From: Clostridia bacterium
GTDB taxonomy: Bacteria > Bacillota > Clostridia > Saccharofermentanales > Saccharofermentanaceae
DNA: 64,000 nt
NCBI GenBank assembly: GCA_024403735.1
Contig: JAKSRG010000001.1
Span: 62,001-126,000 of the forward strand
Direction of reading: 5' to 3'
Each line of letters begins with the position of its first letter. Positions within the stretch are counted from its first letter, which is position 1. The position numbers and the translations under genes are program-made. Shown piece by piece: positions 35,891 through 45,781 of the stretch. The notes below the pieces were generated by a model that worked only from the letters and a program-made list of their open reading frames with translations, was not told the origin of the DNA and did not search any database.

Positions 35891-38800
35891 TTGATTATTT
35901 TGATTTGTTCGAAGCTGAGGAGAAAGAAAGTCTTAGCGATCTCGCGGTTACTAAGATTAACTTTCACAGAGAAACATCACGACTAGAAATGTATATTTCT
36001 GGTGGTGATTTTTTTCCTGAGGAGAATCTTTTAGCATTAGCAGAGTATAAGATAGCAAAGCACCTTGAGTGTGATGTTATGTTTGTGTTCACTGATTTTA
36101 GTGATGCTTCAAAGGCAATTACAATTATCGATGAACTTATCGTTAATGAGATTGTTAAGAATTATTCAGAGTTTTTCCAGTTGGCAAGTTATTCACGTTA
36201 TGTAATTGATGGTGATAATCTTGTTATTAATTCTGATACTATTAACAGCTATTCAGACGAGATGGATATTAAGGAGTTTGCTACAGCGTTTATTAATCTC
36301 TTTAATGCTCATACAGGTTTTAATATTTCTAGTTATTCTTTTAATATTGTTGAACTTCAGGCAACAAAGTTCAAGATGGCTGCACATAAAGTTGATAACA
36401 GAGTTTTCGAGAAGCCTGTTTTCGATGAGGTCGCAAAGCCTGAAGTAAAGAAGAAGGGTAAGAAGGCAGCTTCTGAAGGAAGCAGCGATAGTGCTGATGC
36501 CGCTAAGGAAGTAGAAGAGGAAAAAGTAGATAAGAATTCATGGGCTTATAAGGCACAGGAACAGGTTAAGATTAATAAAGAGAACAATAAGAATCAGGAG
36601 TTTCATGCGCGTAAGAATGCTGATTCTTTGTTCGGTGTTGTTAAAAAAGATATACCTAAATTCGATATCAAAGATATTAGTTATAGAGAACGTGAGGTTA
36701 CTTTTGAAGGTAAGCTCGTGCTAAGTGATGACCTTAGATTAGCTAAGAGTGGTAAGTGCGTTATTGCGAACTTCATTATTATTGATAAGACAGGTGGAAT
36801 ATCAGGAATGATGTTCGTTAAGCCTGATGAAGCTGATGCCTTTGAGAAGATGTTTAAGAAGGGTGGCTATGCTGGTTTCCAAGGTACTGTTGAGAACAAT
36901 CGTGGTGAGATTGGTGTTAAGGTATCTGGTATTTTTGAAGTTGATAAGCCAGCTAGTCGAAAAGAAGTTTGTGACCATAAGCGTGTTGAGCTTCATGCGC
37001 ATACAAAGATGAGTGAGAAGGATGCTGTAATTGTTCCTTCTGACCTTATGAAGACTGCCGCTAAGTTTGGTCATCCAGCTTGTGCTGTAACAGACCACGG
37101 TGTTGTTCAGGCTTTCCCTGAAGTATATGAAACATGTAAGAAATTGATGGTAGGCGATAGCGATAAGAAGTTTAAGCCTATCCTCGGTGTAGAAGGTTAT
37201 GTAGTAGATGATGGTCCTACTATTTGTTATAACCTTCCATTTAGACCTGCAGTGATTGATCCAAATGATCCTGAGATTAAGCCTCAGCATATTGGTTATC
37301 TTGTATCTGTTGCTATTCGAACAACAGGACCTGATTCATGTAAGGATACTATTTCTGAGATTTATTTGAGAAAGTATCACCTTAAGGGTTATGTTCATGT
37401 AAGACCTGAAGAAGAGGGTGAATCAATTGCTGATGCACAGGCATTCGCTGCTAGAGATATTGATATGAGTCTCTGGGAGCCAGGTGAGTATGAAGATTTT
37501 GCTAAGCCTGCAGATAAGCCTAAGGGATATGTTAAGGAAGACTATGATGAAGAGTTCTGGTCTGTAATTAACTATGCTCCTGATATGGATCAGATGACTC
37601 TTGGATATGCAGATGGCGAGACTCCAATCGTACCTGAAGGTATTGAATATGAGTTCGTTGGTGAATATAAGTCTAAATTTACTGGTGATATTTGGGGTGG
37701 TCCTGGAACAGAACCAGTAGAGTCATATTTTAAAACTGGTGAGATTGTTGATTTTATTGGAGATGCTTACCTCTGTGGTAATGATATTTTCAATGCACTT
37801 CATTTCTTACGTAAAGCTGGATATGCAATTAATATTGAGGAACACCAGTACTACAGAAATAAGTTCTTGATGCCTGTAGTTAGTGTTTACGATATTCGTA
37901 TGCATAGAAATCAGGATACAAATAGGGAATATTCATCACTTGAAGAGGAATGTGAGAGCGTAGCTAATGAAGTAATTGATTTCATTAAGGAGTTTAATAC
38001 TGTTGATCCTTATGAGATTAATAGCAAAGTTGGTCACCATGATACAGCTACTATTAAGTCTAAGGCTCTTCCTGCTTATCACATTATTATTCTTGCTCAG
38101 AATAACCTTGGTCTTTATAACATGTACCGACTTATTTCTGAGTCACACGTTCATTATTACTATAAGAGACCTAGAATGCCTCGAAGTCTCATTAAGTATT
38201 TCCAGTCTAGTATCATTGTTGGTGCTGCTTGTGAGCGAGGTGAGGTATATAGATATATTCTTGATAAGTACAAGGCTTGTGGTAAGAGTTTTGTCGATAC
38301 ATATGATAGTTTGACAAAGGATGCAAAATTCATAGAGCTCGTTAAGCTTTATGAGTATCTTGAGATTCAGCCACTTACTAACAATATGTTCATGACTAGA
38401 GAAGCTGGTGATGTTCCACTTGATAGAACAGATATTCAGAATATTAATGTTATGATCTCTAATCTTGCAATCCATTTTGGTAAGCCATGCTGTGCTACTA
38501 CTGATGCTCATTTCCTTAATAAGGAAGATGGTAAGTATCGTATGTATATGCTCATGGAGATGGGCTTTAAGGATGCTCAGGACCAGGCTGATTTGTATTT
38601 CAGAACAACAGAGGAGATGCTTAACGAATTCTCATATCTTGGAGAAGAGAGAGCTCTTGAAGTTGTATGTACTAATACTCTTGCTATCGCAGATAGAATT
38701 GAAGATAAGATTAAGCCGTTCCCAGATGATTCTTATCCTCCAATTATTCCTACAGCTGCACAGGATGTTCAGAATATTGCTTGGACTAAGGCTAATCGTC

Positions 38801-40632
38801 TATATAGACATAAGGGAGTACTTAACGAGGTTGTTAAGGCTAGACTTGAGAAAGAGCTTAAATCTATCATCGGTAACGGATTTGCGATCATGTACTATAT
38901 CGCTTATCGATTAGTTATTAAGTCTAACCGTGATGGTTATATTGTAGGCTCAAGAGGTTCTGTAGGTTCTTCTCTTGCTGCCATGATGTGTGGTATCTCA
39001 GAGGTTAACCCACTACCACCACATTATCGTTGCCCTAAGTGTAATTATGTAGAATTTAATAATACTGGTGAATATGGTTCGGGTTTCGACCTTCCACCTA
39101 AGAAGTGTCCTGAGTGTGATGTTGATATGATCCGTGATGGTCAGGAAATTCCGTTCGAGACGTTCCTTGGCTTCTTCGGAGATAAGTCACCTGATATCGA
39201 CCTTAACTTCTCTGGTGAGTATCAGCCAAATGCTCACAAGTATGTTGAAGTACTTTTTGGTAAGACACATACATTTAGAGCAGGAACTATTGGTAAGTAC
39301 CAGGATAAGAACGCATATGCGACTGCTCGTAAAGCTTGTGAGATGATGGAGATACCTTACACTAATGCTATGCTCGCATTTATGGCAGAAGGTATTATCG
39401 ATGTTAAACGAACAACTTCTCAGCATCCAGGTGGTATCGTAGTTATCCCTAAGGAGCAGGATATTTATGAGTTTACTCCAATTCAATATCCAGCTAATAA
39501 GGAAGACTGTGGAATTATTACTACACACTTCGACTTTAGAGCGATGCATGATACTATCTTGAAACTTGATATTCTTGCTCATGCCGATCCAACTGTTCTT
39601 AGAATGCTTCAGACTTTGACTAACATCGAAGTTACTACTATTCCAATTCCTGATGAGAAGGTTATGAGCCTTCTTATTAACACAGATGCTTTGGGATTTG
39701 ATATTTCTAAGACTGATGCTGATTCAGCTACATTGGGTCTTTCTGAGCTTGGTACACACATGGCTCGAAGCATGATTAAAGAAACAAAACCAACTCGTTT
39801 CTTCGATCTTGCTCAGCTCATGGGGCTATCTCATGGTACTGACGTATGGAATGGTAATGCTCAGGATCTCATCAGAGCTGGTATCTGTGACCTTAACGCT
39901 GTTATCGGATGTCGTGACTCTATCATGACTAGACTTATTCACTGGGGTCTTCCTAATAAGGATTCCTTCGACATCATGGAGAAGGTAAGAAAAGGTAAGG
40001 GATTATCTCCTGAACATGAAGGCCTCATGAGAGAGAATAATGTTCCTGATTGGTATATTGACTCTTGTAAGAAGATTAAGTACATGTTCCCTAAGGCGCA
40101 TGCTGCTGCTTATTCTATTTCTACACTTCGTGTTGCTTGGTTTAAGGTTTATTACCCTGAGGAATATTACTGCGCATTCTTCACTATTAGAGGTGAAGAA
40201 TTCTCAGCTGAATATATGTGTATGGGCCTTGATACTCTTGTTAATAGAAGAAAGTATCTTAGTGAACAGATGCGTATAGATGGTAACCCAAAGATTAAGA
40301 ATGAGTTCTATCTTTGTGAGATTGTAGAAGAGATGTATGCACGAGGCATTGAGTTCTTGCCAATCAATATTCATACATCTGAAGCTACGAAGTTTAAGAA
40401 GATTGAGAAGGGCAAGATTTTGCCACCACTTAATATCATCAACTCTATATCTGATTCTATCGCTGAGTCTATCGTTGCCGCTCGTAATGAAGCTCCATTT
40501 GCGAATAGAAATGATATCTTGGTAAGAAGTAAGATTGGTCAGTCAGCATTACAGAAGCTTATTGATTACGGATTACTTGATGGAATGCCTGAATCTGCTC
40601 AGATTGGTATTTTCGATTTGTTGGGTGGTTAA
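35875..40632 (+). CDS. polC: DNA polymerase III PolC-type with degenerate proofreading domain
   Basis: It has 1585 residues, against about 1430-1450 usually. Order: N-terminal domain, OB fold (about 262-360), PHP (about 370-445 and 725-890) with His374, His376, His408, Glu440, His736, Cys786, Asp877 and His879 retained, exonuclease-like insert (about 465-715), palm with Asp1107, Asp1109 and Asp1232, a zinc motif (CPKC ~1052, CPEC ~1078) and C-terminal HhH. The DnaQ motif DxETTG is AIRTTG (Ala480, Arg482). The ExoII aspartate position is Ala641 or Asn640 (NDIFNAL). The ExoIII H...D pattern is YSSLEEEC (686-693). The insert is also about 65 residues longer and acidic. I infer an active replicase without DnaQ-type proofreading. 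The frame is unbroken. Confidence 0.96.
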   Translation: MFKKLIDYFDLFEAEEKESLSDLAVTKINFHRETSRLEMYISGGDFFPEENLLALAEYKIAKHLECDVMFVFTDFSDASKAITIIDELIVNEIVKNYSEFFQLASYSRYVIDGDNLVINSDTINSYSDEMDIKEFATAFINLFNAHTGFNISSYSFNIVELQATKFKMAAHKVDNRVFEKPVFDEVAKPEVKKKGKKAASEGSSDSADAAKEVEEEKVDKNSWAYKAQEQVKINKENNKNQEFHARKNADSLFGVVKKDIPKFDIKDISYREREVTFEGKLVLSDDLRLAKSGKCVIANFIIIDKTGGISGMMFVKPDEADAFEKMFKKGGYAGFQGTVENNRGEIGVKVSGIFEVDKPASRKEVCDHKRVELHAHTKMSEKDAVIVPSDLMKTAAKFGHPACAVTDHGVVQAFPEVYETCKKLMVGDSDKKFKPILGVEGYVVDDGPTICYNLPFRPAVIDPNDPEIKPQHIGYLVSVAIRTTGPDSCKDTISEIYLRKYHLKGYVHVRPEEEGESIADAQAFAARDIDMSLWEPGEYEDFAKPADKPKGYVKEDYDEEFWSVINYAPDMDQMTLGYADGETPIVPEGIEYEFVGEYKSKFTGDIWGGPGTEPVESYFKTGEIVDFIGDAYLCGNDIFNALHFLRKAGYAINIEEHQYYRNKFLMPVVSVYDIRMHRNQDTNREYSSLEEECESVANEVIDFIKEFNTVDPYEINSKVGHHDTATIKSKALPAYHIIILAQNNLGLYNMYRLISESHVHYYYKRPRMPRSLIKYFQSSIIVGAACERGEVYRYILDKYKACGKSFVDTYDSLTKDAKFIELVKLYEYLEIQPLTNNMFMTREAGDVPLDRTDIQNINVMISNLAIHFGKPCCATTDAHFLNKEDGKYRMYMLMEMGFKDAQDQADLYFRTTEEMLNEFSYLGEERALEVVCTNTLAIADRIEDKIKPFPDDSYPPIIPTAAQDVQNIAWTKANRLYRHKGVLNEVVKARLEKELKSIIGNGFAIMYYIAYRLVIKSNRDGYIVGSRGSVGSSLAAMMCGISEVNPLPPHYRCPKCNYVEFNNTGEYGSGFDLPPKKCPECDVDMIRDGQEIPFETFLGFFGDKSPDIDLNFSGEYQPNAHKYVEVLFGKTHTFRAGTIGKYQDKNAYATARKACEMMEIPYTNAMLAFMAEGIIDVKRTTSQHPGGIVVIPKEQDIYEFTPIQYPANKEDCGIITTHFDFRAMHDTILKLDILAHADPTVLRMLQTLTNIEVTTIPIPDEKVMSLLINTDALGFDISKTDADSATLGLSELGTHMARSMIKETKPTRFFDLAQLMGLSHGTDVWNGNAQDLIRAGICDLNAVIGCRDSIMTRLIHWGLPNKDSFDIMEKVRKGKGLSPEHEGLMRENNVPDWYIDSCKKIKYMFPKAHAAAYSISTLRVAWFKVYYPEEYYCAFFTIRGEEFSAEYMCMGLDTLVNRRKYLSEQMRIDGNPKIKNEFYLCEIVEEMYARGIEFLPINIHTSEATKFKKIEKGKILPPLNIINSISDSIAESIVAARNEAPFANRNDILVRSKIGQSALQKLIDYGLLDGMPESAQIGIFDLLGG

Positions 40633-40647
40633 TACTCTGGAGGATTA

Positions 40648-42888
40648 ATGCTTACAGCAAGTGTTATTTTAAGAGACAGTGTAAAGAATACGGATCTTGT
40701 ATATACATACAAGGTCCCTGATTCTATGTCTGAAATAATCTTGCCGGGTCAGATTGTAGAAGTTCCTTTTGGTCGACATAACGGTACCAAGGATGGAATT
40801 ATTAAATCTGTAGAGAATGAAGAGTATCAGGGTAAGTATAAGCTTAAGGAGATCCTTACGATTAAGGATGTAGTTCCTGTAATGAATGCTGATCAGCTCA
40901 AGCTTATTGACTATATATCTAAAAGATATGTCTGCACTATGGGGGACGCTATCTCACTCATGGTTCCTGCTGCTGTTGCTAATCACCAAAATCCACTTGT
41001 TAGATTTGTTAAGCTCGAAAACAAAGAACTAGCCTTGGAATTACTTCATAGTAATAAGCTAAGAAGTATCAATCAGATAAACATTCTTACTTATTTGCTA
41101 GAAAAAAATGTAGTACCAGCTTCTGAATTATTGATGAACACATCAACAAATAATTCAGTTCTTACACCACTTAAAAACAAGGGGCTTATTAGCGTTTATA
41201 GTGAAAGAGTGGTTACTGACACTGTTTCAGAAGATGAGACTACAGTACCAGTAACTTCTTCACATACTCTTAATGATGAACAGCAGAAAGCGGTAGATAG
41301 AATCTGTGAGAAGAGAGATAGAGCAAAAGTATTTCTTTTGCATGGTATTACTGGTTCAGGTAAGACAGAAGTATTCCTTAGAAGTGCAGAGAGATATTTG
41401 GAACGTGGGGAACGAGTACTATATTTAGTTCCAGAAATCTCATTAACACCTCAGACTATTAGATGGATCAGATCAAGATTTAGAGAAGGTGTTGCAGTTC
41501 TTCATAGTCGTCTTACAGATAAGCAGAGATATGAAGAGTGGAACAAGATACGTAATAATGAAGCTTCGATTGTTGTTGCTGCTCGAAGTGGTGTTTTCGC
41601 GCCAATCGATAACTTGAAATTGATTATTATTGATGAGGAACATGATTCATCATATAAGTCAGATACTCATCCAAGATATAACGCTAGAGAGATTGCTATG
41701 ACCAGAGCGAAAATGTGCGGTGCAACAGTCGTTCTTGGCTCGGCTACGCCTTCAATTGAGACTTACTATGCGGCTACTAATGGTTACTATGAGTTATTAA
41801 GTCTTACAAAACGAGCTAACCCTAATGCAAGACTACCTAAAGTTACAATCGTTGATATGAAGGAACAGGTGAAACTTGGTGCGGGTAGCTTTTTCTCTAT
41901 TCCATTACGTAATAGTATGGCTAAGGCAATAAGCGAGAATAAGCAGGTTATCTTGTTTTTGAACAGACGAGGCTTTTCTCGAACTCACATATGCAAGGAT
42001 TGTGGTGAACCTAGATTCTGCCCATCTTGTTCTGTTGGATTGACACTCCATAACAATCGATATAGTAGTGATAAATTGTTGATATGCCATTATTGTGGTT
42101 ATACAGAGACATTGTCATCTATTAAGTGTGATAGCTGTGGAAGTACAGAGTTTACATCAATTGGTTTTGGAACTCAGCAGTTAGAAGAAGAAGTTAAGAA
42201 GAATTTCCCTGGTGTTGGTGTGCTCAGAATGGATCAGGATACTACAACTGGTGCTGGTTCTCATGAGAAGATTATTGAAGCGTTCAGAAATAAAGAGGCG
42301 TCAATCTTAATAGGAACACAGATGATTGCTAAAGGACATGATTTTCCAGCAGTTACAGTAGTAGGAATTCTTGATACAGATATCATGACTTCTAGTCCAG
42401 ATTATCGTGGTTCAGAGCGAGCATATCAGCTTATTACTCAGGCTTCAGGAAGAGCGGGAAGAGATAACGATCCTGGTGAAGTATTTATTCAGACATATAG
42501 ACCAGATAATCCGCTGGTACTATATGCTGCTTGTCAGGATTATGAGAGTTTTTATAATTCGCAGATTGAATATCGTAAGGCATTAGCATTGCCACCATTT
42601 AAGGCTTCAGGTGAATTAGTTATTAGTTCATCTGATGAAGTTGAGCTTGCAAGAATTTCTGGTGACTTGAATAAGTATTTAAGAGATTTCTTAGGATTCC
42701 AGAGTAGTGATTGTGCTTTTGAATTATATGGTCCAATTCCAGCTCCAATATATGAGTTACGTGGAAACTATAGAAATGTTTTCAATATTAAAGCTAAGAA
42801 TAGATCTTTAGTTATTGGAGTGTTTAGTCAGGTACTCAAGGACTTTGATTATACGATTTATCCTATTTCAATCGATTCTGATAAGTAG
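40648..42888 (+). CDS. priA: Primosomal protein N' (replication restart helicase)
   Basis: This 746-residue PriA has an N-terminal 3' DNA-binding domain, Walker A GITGSGKTE near residues 233-241, DEEHD near 329, and the cysteine array CKDCGEPRFCPSC/CHYCGY/CDSCGS (about 447-500) for two zincs, then helicase motifs such as GTQMIAKGHDFP and QASGRAGR. It restarts stalled forks. It lies 15 bases after polC with a TGGAGG site, a fitting replication pairing. Confidence 0.97.
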   Translation: MLTASVILRDSVKNTDLVYTYKVPDSMSEIILPGQIVEVPFGRHNGTKDGIIKSVENEEYQGKYKLKEILTIKDVVPVMNADQLKLIDYISKRYVCTMGDAISLMVPAAVANHQNPLVRFVKLENKELALELLHSNKLRSINQINILTYLLEKNVVPASELLMNTSTNNSVLTPLKNKGLISVYSERVVTDTVSEDETTVPVTSSHTLNDEQQKAVDRICEKRDRAKVFLLHGITGSGKTEVFLRSAERYLERGERVLYLVPEISLTPQTIRWIRSRFREGVAVLHSRLTDKQRYEEWNKIRNNEASIVVAARSGVFAPIDNLKLIIIDEEHDSSYKSDTHPRYNAREIAMTRAKMCGATVVLGSATPSIETYYAATNGYYELLSLTKRANPNARLPKVTIVDMKEQVKLGAGSFFSIPLRNSMAKAISENKQVILFLNRRGFSRTHICKDCGEPRFCPSCSVGLTLHNNRYSSDKLLICHYCGYTETLSSIKCDSCGSTEFTSIGFGTQQLEEEVKKNFPGVGVLRMDQDTTTGAGSHEKIIEAFRNKEASILIGTQMIAKGHDFPAVTVVGILDTDIMTSSPDYRGSERAYQLITQASGRAGRDNDPGEVFIQTYRPDNPLVLYAACQDYESFYNSQIEYRKALALPPFKASGELVISSSDEVELARISGDLNKYLRDFLGFQSSDCAFELYGPIPAPIYELRGNYRNVFNIKAKNRSLVIGVFSQVLKDFDYTIYPISIDSDK

Positions 42889-42932
42889 CCTTTATATAAT
42901 AATCTGATTATTACAAATTAATATGCAAAGTA

Positions 42933-42941
42933 TGTTATAAT
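42933..42941 (+). promoter_or_regulatory. Extended -10 promoter of the def operon
   Basis: TGTTATAAT with a weak TTACAA upstream. The predicted start near 42948 gives a leader of about 25 bases with GGTGG before def. Confidence 0.55.
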
Positions 42942-42973
42942 AAGCTGTTAAACTATGAACGGTGGTATATATT

Positions 42974-43450
42974 ATGGCATTAAGAAATATTGTATTAGAA
43001 AACGAAGAATTAATTCGTAAGATTTCTCGTCCAGTAGATGAGATTACTCCAAGAATTCTCACTCTTCTCGATGATATGGCTGATACTATGTATTTTGAAA
43101 ATAGAGGTATTGGTATTGCTGCTCCACAGGTTGGTGTTTTGAGAAGAATTTTCGTTGTGGATGTTGGAGATGAGCATGGTAAGCTCGAGTTTATTAATCC
43201 AGAGATTACAAGAAGAGAAGGTACACAGGTATTCTGTGAAGGATGTCTTTCAGTACCAGGTAAGAATGCTGATGTAGAGCGTCCAGCTGAGATTACTATC
43301 AAGGCTCTTGATAGAAATGGTAATGAGTTTACATTGGATGCAGATGGCCTTCTCGCAGTATGTATCTGTCATGAGTACGATCATCTCGATGGTATTCTTT
43401 TTATTGATAAAGCTATTGATGGCGTTATTTACGAAGGAGCTCAATCATAA
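42974..43450 (+). CDS. def: Peptide deformylase
   Basis: This is a 158-residue metallohydrolase with the three PDF motifs: [18 protein letters not shown] and the metal site HEYDHLDG. It removes the formyl group from nascent proteins. The ATG at 42974 follows GGTGG by 8 bases. The in-frame start at 42962 lacks a site. It opens a nine-gene overlapping operon and is coupled to fmt by TAATG. Confidence 0.97.
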   Translation: MALRNIVLENEELIRKISRPVDEITPRILTLLDDMADTMYFENRGIGIAAPQVGVLRRIFVVDVGDEHGKLEFINPEITRREGTQVFCEGCLSVPGKNADVERPAEITIKALDRNGNEFTLDADGLLAVCICHEYDHLDGILFIDKAIDGVIYEGAQS

Positions 43451-44403
43451 TGACAAAACTAAGAATTTGTTTTATGGGAACTCCTGAGTTCTCAGCAACT
43501 GTTCTTGAAGGTCTTATCGCTAATCCTGATTACGAAGTTGTTCTTTGTGTATCACAGCCAGATAAGCCTGTAGGAAGAAAGAAGATTATTACTCCACCTC
43601 CAGCTAAAGTAGTAGCTATGAATAGTGGAATTGAGATGTATCAGCCTGATTCAATGCGAACAGATGAAGCTTTCGATACTATCAAGAACTGTAATCCAGA
43701 TTTGATTGTAACTGCTGCTTATGGAAAGATCCTTCCACAGCGTGTACTCGATATTCCTAAGTATGGTTGTCTCAATGTTCATGCATCACTTCTTCCAAAG
43801 TATCGTGGTGCAGCTCCTATCCAGTATTCAATTATTAACGGCGATGAGAAAACAGGCGTTACTATTATGAAGATGGATGCTGGTATGGATACAGGAGATA
43901 TCATTGTTCAGGATGATATCGTTATTGAACCTAACATCACTACTGTTGGACTTACAGAGCAGTTAGCTGTTATTGGCAGAGATTTGCTTCTGGACATGAT
44001 GCCAAAGTGGGTATCTGGTGAACTCAAGTCAATTAAGCAGAATGAAGAGGATGTTACATTATCTCCACCAATCAGAAATGATCAGGGCGAGTTCACTTGG
44101 GATATGTCAGCTATTGAGATTCATAATCTCGTTAGAGCTCTTGAGGCATGGCCAGGTGCATCCACAATAATGGATGGTAACAAGCTCAAGATTTATGAGA
44201 CAAGAGTAGTAGACTTTGATGCTTCAACAATCGATTTTGAACCAGTATCTGGTCAGATTGTTAAGGCTAAGAAGGGTGATTTGATTGTTAAGTGTAAAGA
44301 AGGCTACATTGCAATTCTTTCTTTACAGCAGACAGGCGGTAAGCGTCTTAACGCAATTGATTGTGCACATAATTACAAGGTAGGTAAAATCTTAGGTGTC
44401 TAA
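43450..44403 (+). CDS. fmt: Methionyl-tRNA formyltransferase
   Basis: This 317-residue enzyme has MGTPEFSATVLEGL at the start, the catalytic HASLLPKYRGAAPI with the upstream Asn of LNVHASLL, and MKMDAGMDTGDI. A C-terminal OB-like tRNA-binding domain follows. It formylates initiator Met-tRNA, the counterpart of def. It overlaps rsmB by 8 bases. Confidence 0.97.
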   Translation: MTKLRICFMGTPEFSATVLEGLIANPDYEVVLCVSQPDKPVGRKKIITPPPAKVVAMNSGIEMYQPDSMRTDEAFDTIKNCNPDLIVTAAYGKILPQRVLDIPKYGCLNVHASLLPKYRGAAPIQYSIINGDEKTGVTIMKMDAGMDTGDIIVQDDIVIEPNITTVGLTEQLAVIGRDLLLDMMPKWVSGELKSIKQNEEDVTLSPPIRNDQGEFTWDMSAIEIHNLVRALEAWPGASTIMDGNKLKIYETRVVDFDASTIDFEPVSGQIVKAKKGDLIVKCKEGYIAILSLQQTGGKRLNAIDCAHNYKVGKILGV

Positions 44404-45781
44404 TTCGAAGAATAAAGCTAGTCTAACAGACGTTCAGATAAGAAACGGCATTGATAATGCAGTCTCTGATAGAGAGATGGTTTTTTATCTGCTTTATTCT
44501 GTTTTCGAGAAGGACGGATTTAGTAATCTTGTTATCAAATCAGCGAACAATAAAGTGAATTTGGATTTCGTATCTGCAATGTTTTATGGAACTATCACAA
44601 TGTGTTATAGCATTGATTTTCTGGTAAAGCAGGCTAGTAAGAAAAGCGTTGAAGATATGGATCCTATCACTCGAACGATTGTAAGAATGGGAGTATGGCA
44701 GATCATATTCTCTGAAAAGGTTCCTGAGTTCGCTGCAGTTACTACTTCTGTTGAGTTATCACATAAGCTTAAGTCTAATAGCCATGCATATATTAATGCT
44801 GTTCTTAGACGTGTATGTGAGCTTGATGAAGACAAAAAAGATATTAACAACTATAGGCCTGAAATAGCGACTTCACTTACACCAGAGATATTTGGTGTAC
44901 TTAAAAAGAGTTATGGTAAAGATAAGGCGCTATCAATAGGTAAGGCACTTCTTGATAAGCCAGTAATCGCAATCAGAACAAATAAGCTTAAGGCTAATGT
45001 AGATGAGCTTAAGCAGAAAATGATAGCAAATGGTTTTGTTGTAAAAGATAGCATAATTCCTGGTGCATTAATAATTGAAGGTGGTGCTATTGATACTACA
45101 GAGGAATTCAAGAATGGTTGGTTCTTTGTTCAGAATGAGGCTGCTCAGCTTGTAGGATTTATTGCTAATCCTAAAGAGGGAGATAGTGTACTAGATTGCT
45201 GTGCTGCTCCTGGCGGTAAAACAACACATATATCTGAGTTGACTAATGATAAGGCTAAAGTATTGGCGCTAGATATTAATGAGAGTCGTCTTGAGCTTAT
45301 TAAAGAAAATACTCAGAGGTTAGGCATTAAAAATGTTAGTGTTATGCAGGCTGATAGTATGAACTTAGGTGCAACCCTTGGTGATGAACTATATGACTTA
45401 GTTCTTTGTGATGTGCCTTGTAGTGGTCTAGGACTTATGAGTAGAAAGCCTGATATAAGACAGACTATTACTTATGAGCGAATTGAGGAACTCCTTCCTA
45501 AGCAGAGGGAAATTCTTCAGAATAGTGCTAAGTATGTTAAGAAGGGCGGCAAGCTCGTATTTAGTACATGCACTATGAATGTTAAAGAAAATGAGGATAA
45601 TGTTAGATTATTCCTCGAGAATAATAAAGAATTTAAGCCAGTTGATATTAGTTCTTTAGTTCCTAGTAGTCTTCGTGTAGACGATAAGCGAAGTGAGGAT
45701 ATGAAGAGTGGATATCTTACATTATTTCCAGATACTGATGGCTTTGATGGATTTTTTGTTTGTTTGATGGAGAGAATTTGA
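44396..45781 (+). CDS. rsmB: 16S rRNA (cytosine-5)-methyltransferase RsmB
   Basis: This 461-residue protein has an N-terminal NusB-like domain (about 1-140) and a SAM-dependent m5C methyltransferase domain: DCCAAPGGKTTHISEL near residue 263, the catalytic cysteine in LCDVPCSGLGLMSRKPDIR near 338, and STCTMNVKENEDNV near 390. It modifies C967-type 16S rRNA. It starts at GTG inside the fmt end. Its stop overlaps the rlmN ATG (TGATG). Confidence 0.93.
   Translation: MSNSKNKASLTDVQIRNGIDNAVSDREMVFYLLYSVFEKDGFSNLVIKSANNKVNLDFVSAMFYGTITMCYSIDFLVKQASKKSVEDMDPITRTIVRMGVWQIIFSEKVPEFAAVTTSVELSHKLKSNSHAYINAVLRRVCELDEDKKDINNYRPEIATSLTPEIFGVLKKSYGKDKALSIGKALLDKPVIAIRTNKLKANVDELKQKMIANGFVVKDSIIPGALIIEGGAIDTTEEFKNGWFFVQNEAAQLVGFIANPKEGDSVLDCCAAPGGKTTHISELTNDKAKVLALDINESRLELIKENTQRLGIKNVSVMQADSMNLGATLGDELYDLVLCDVPCSGLGLMSRKPDIRQTITYERIEELLPKQREILQNSAKYVKKGGKLVFSTCTMNVKENEDNVRLFLENNKEFKPVDISSLVPSSLRVDDKRSEDMKSGYLTLFPDTDGFDGFFVCLMERI

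Noticed and set aside
36802..37290. Long antisense ORF opposite polC (162 codons)
   Set aside because: It has no ribosome site, its composition mirrors the polC codons, and it resembles no protein. I treat it and similar antisense frames as by-chance openings.
37290..38000. Frameshift or assembly error explaining the odd PolC exonuclease domain
   Set aside because: The frame is open throughout, the flanking PHP and palm motifs are intact, and the degenerate motif still aligns around TTG and IxEI.
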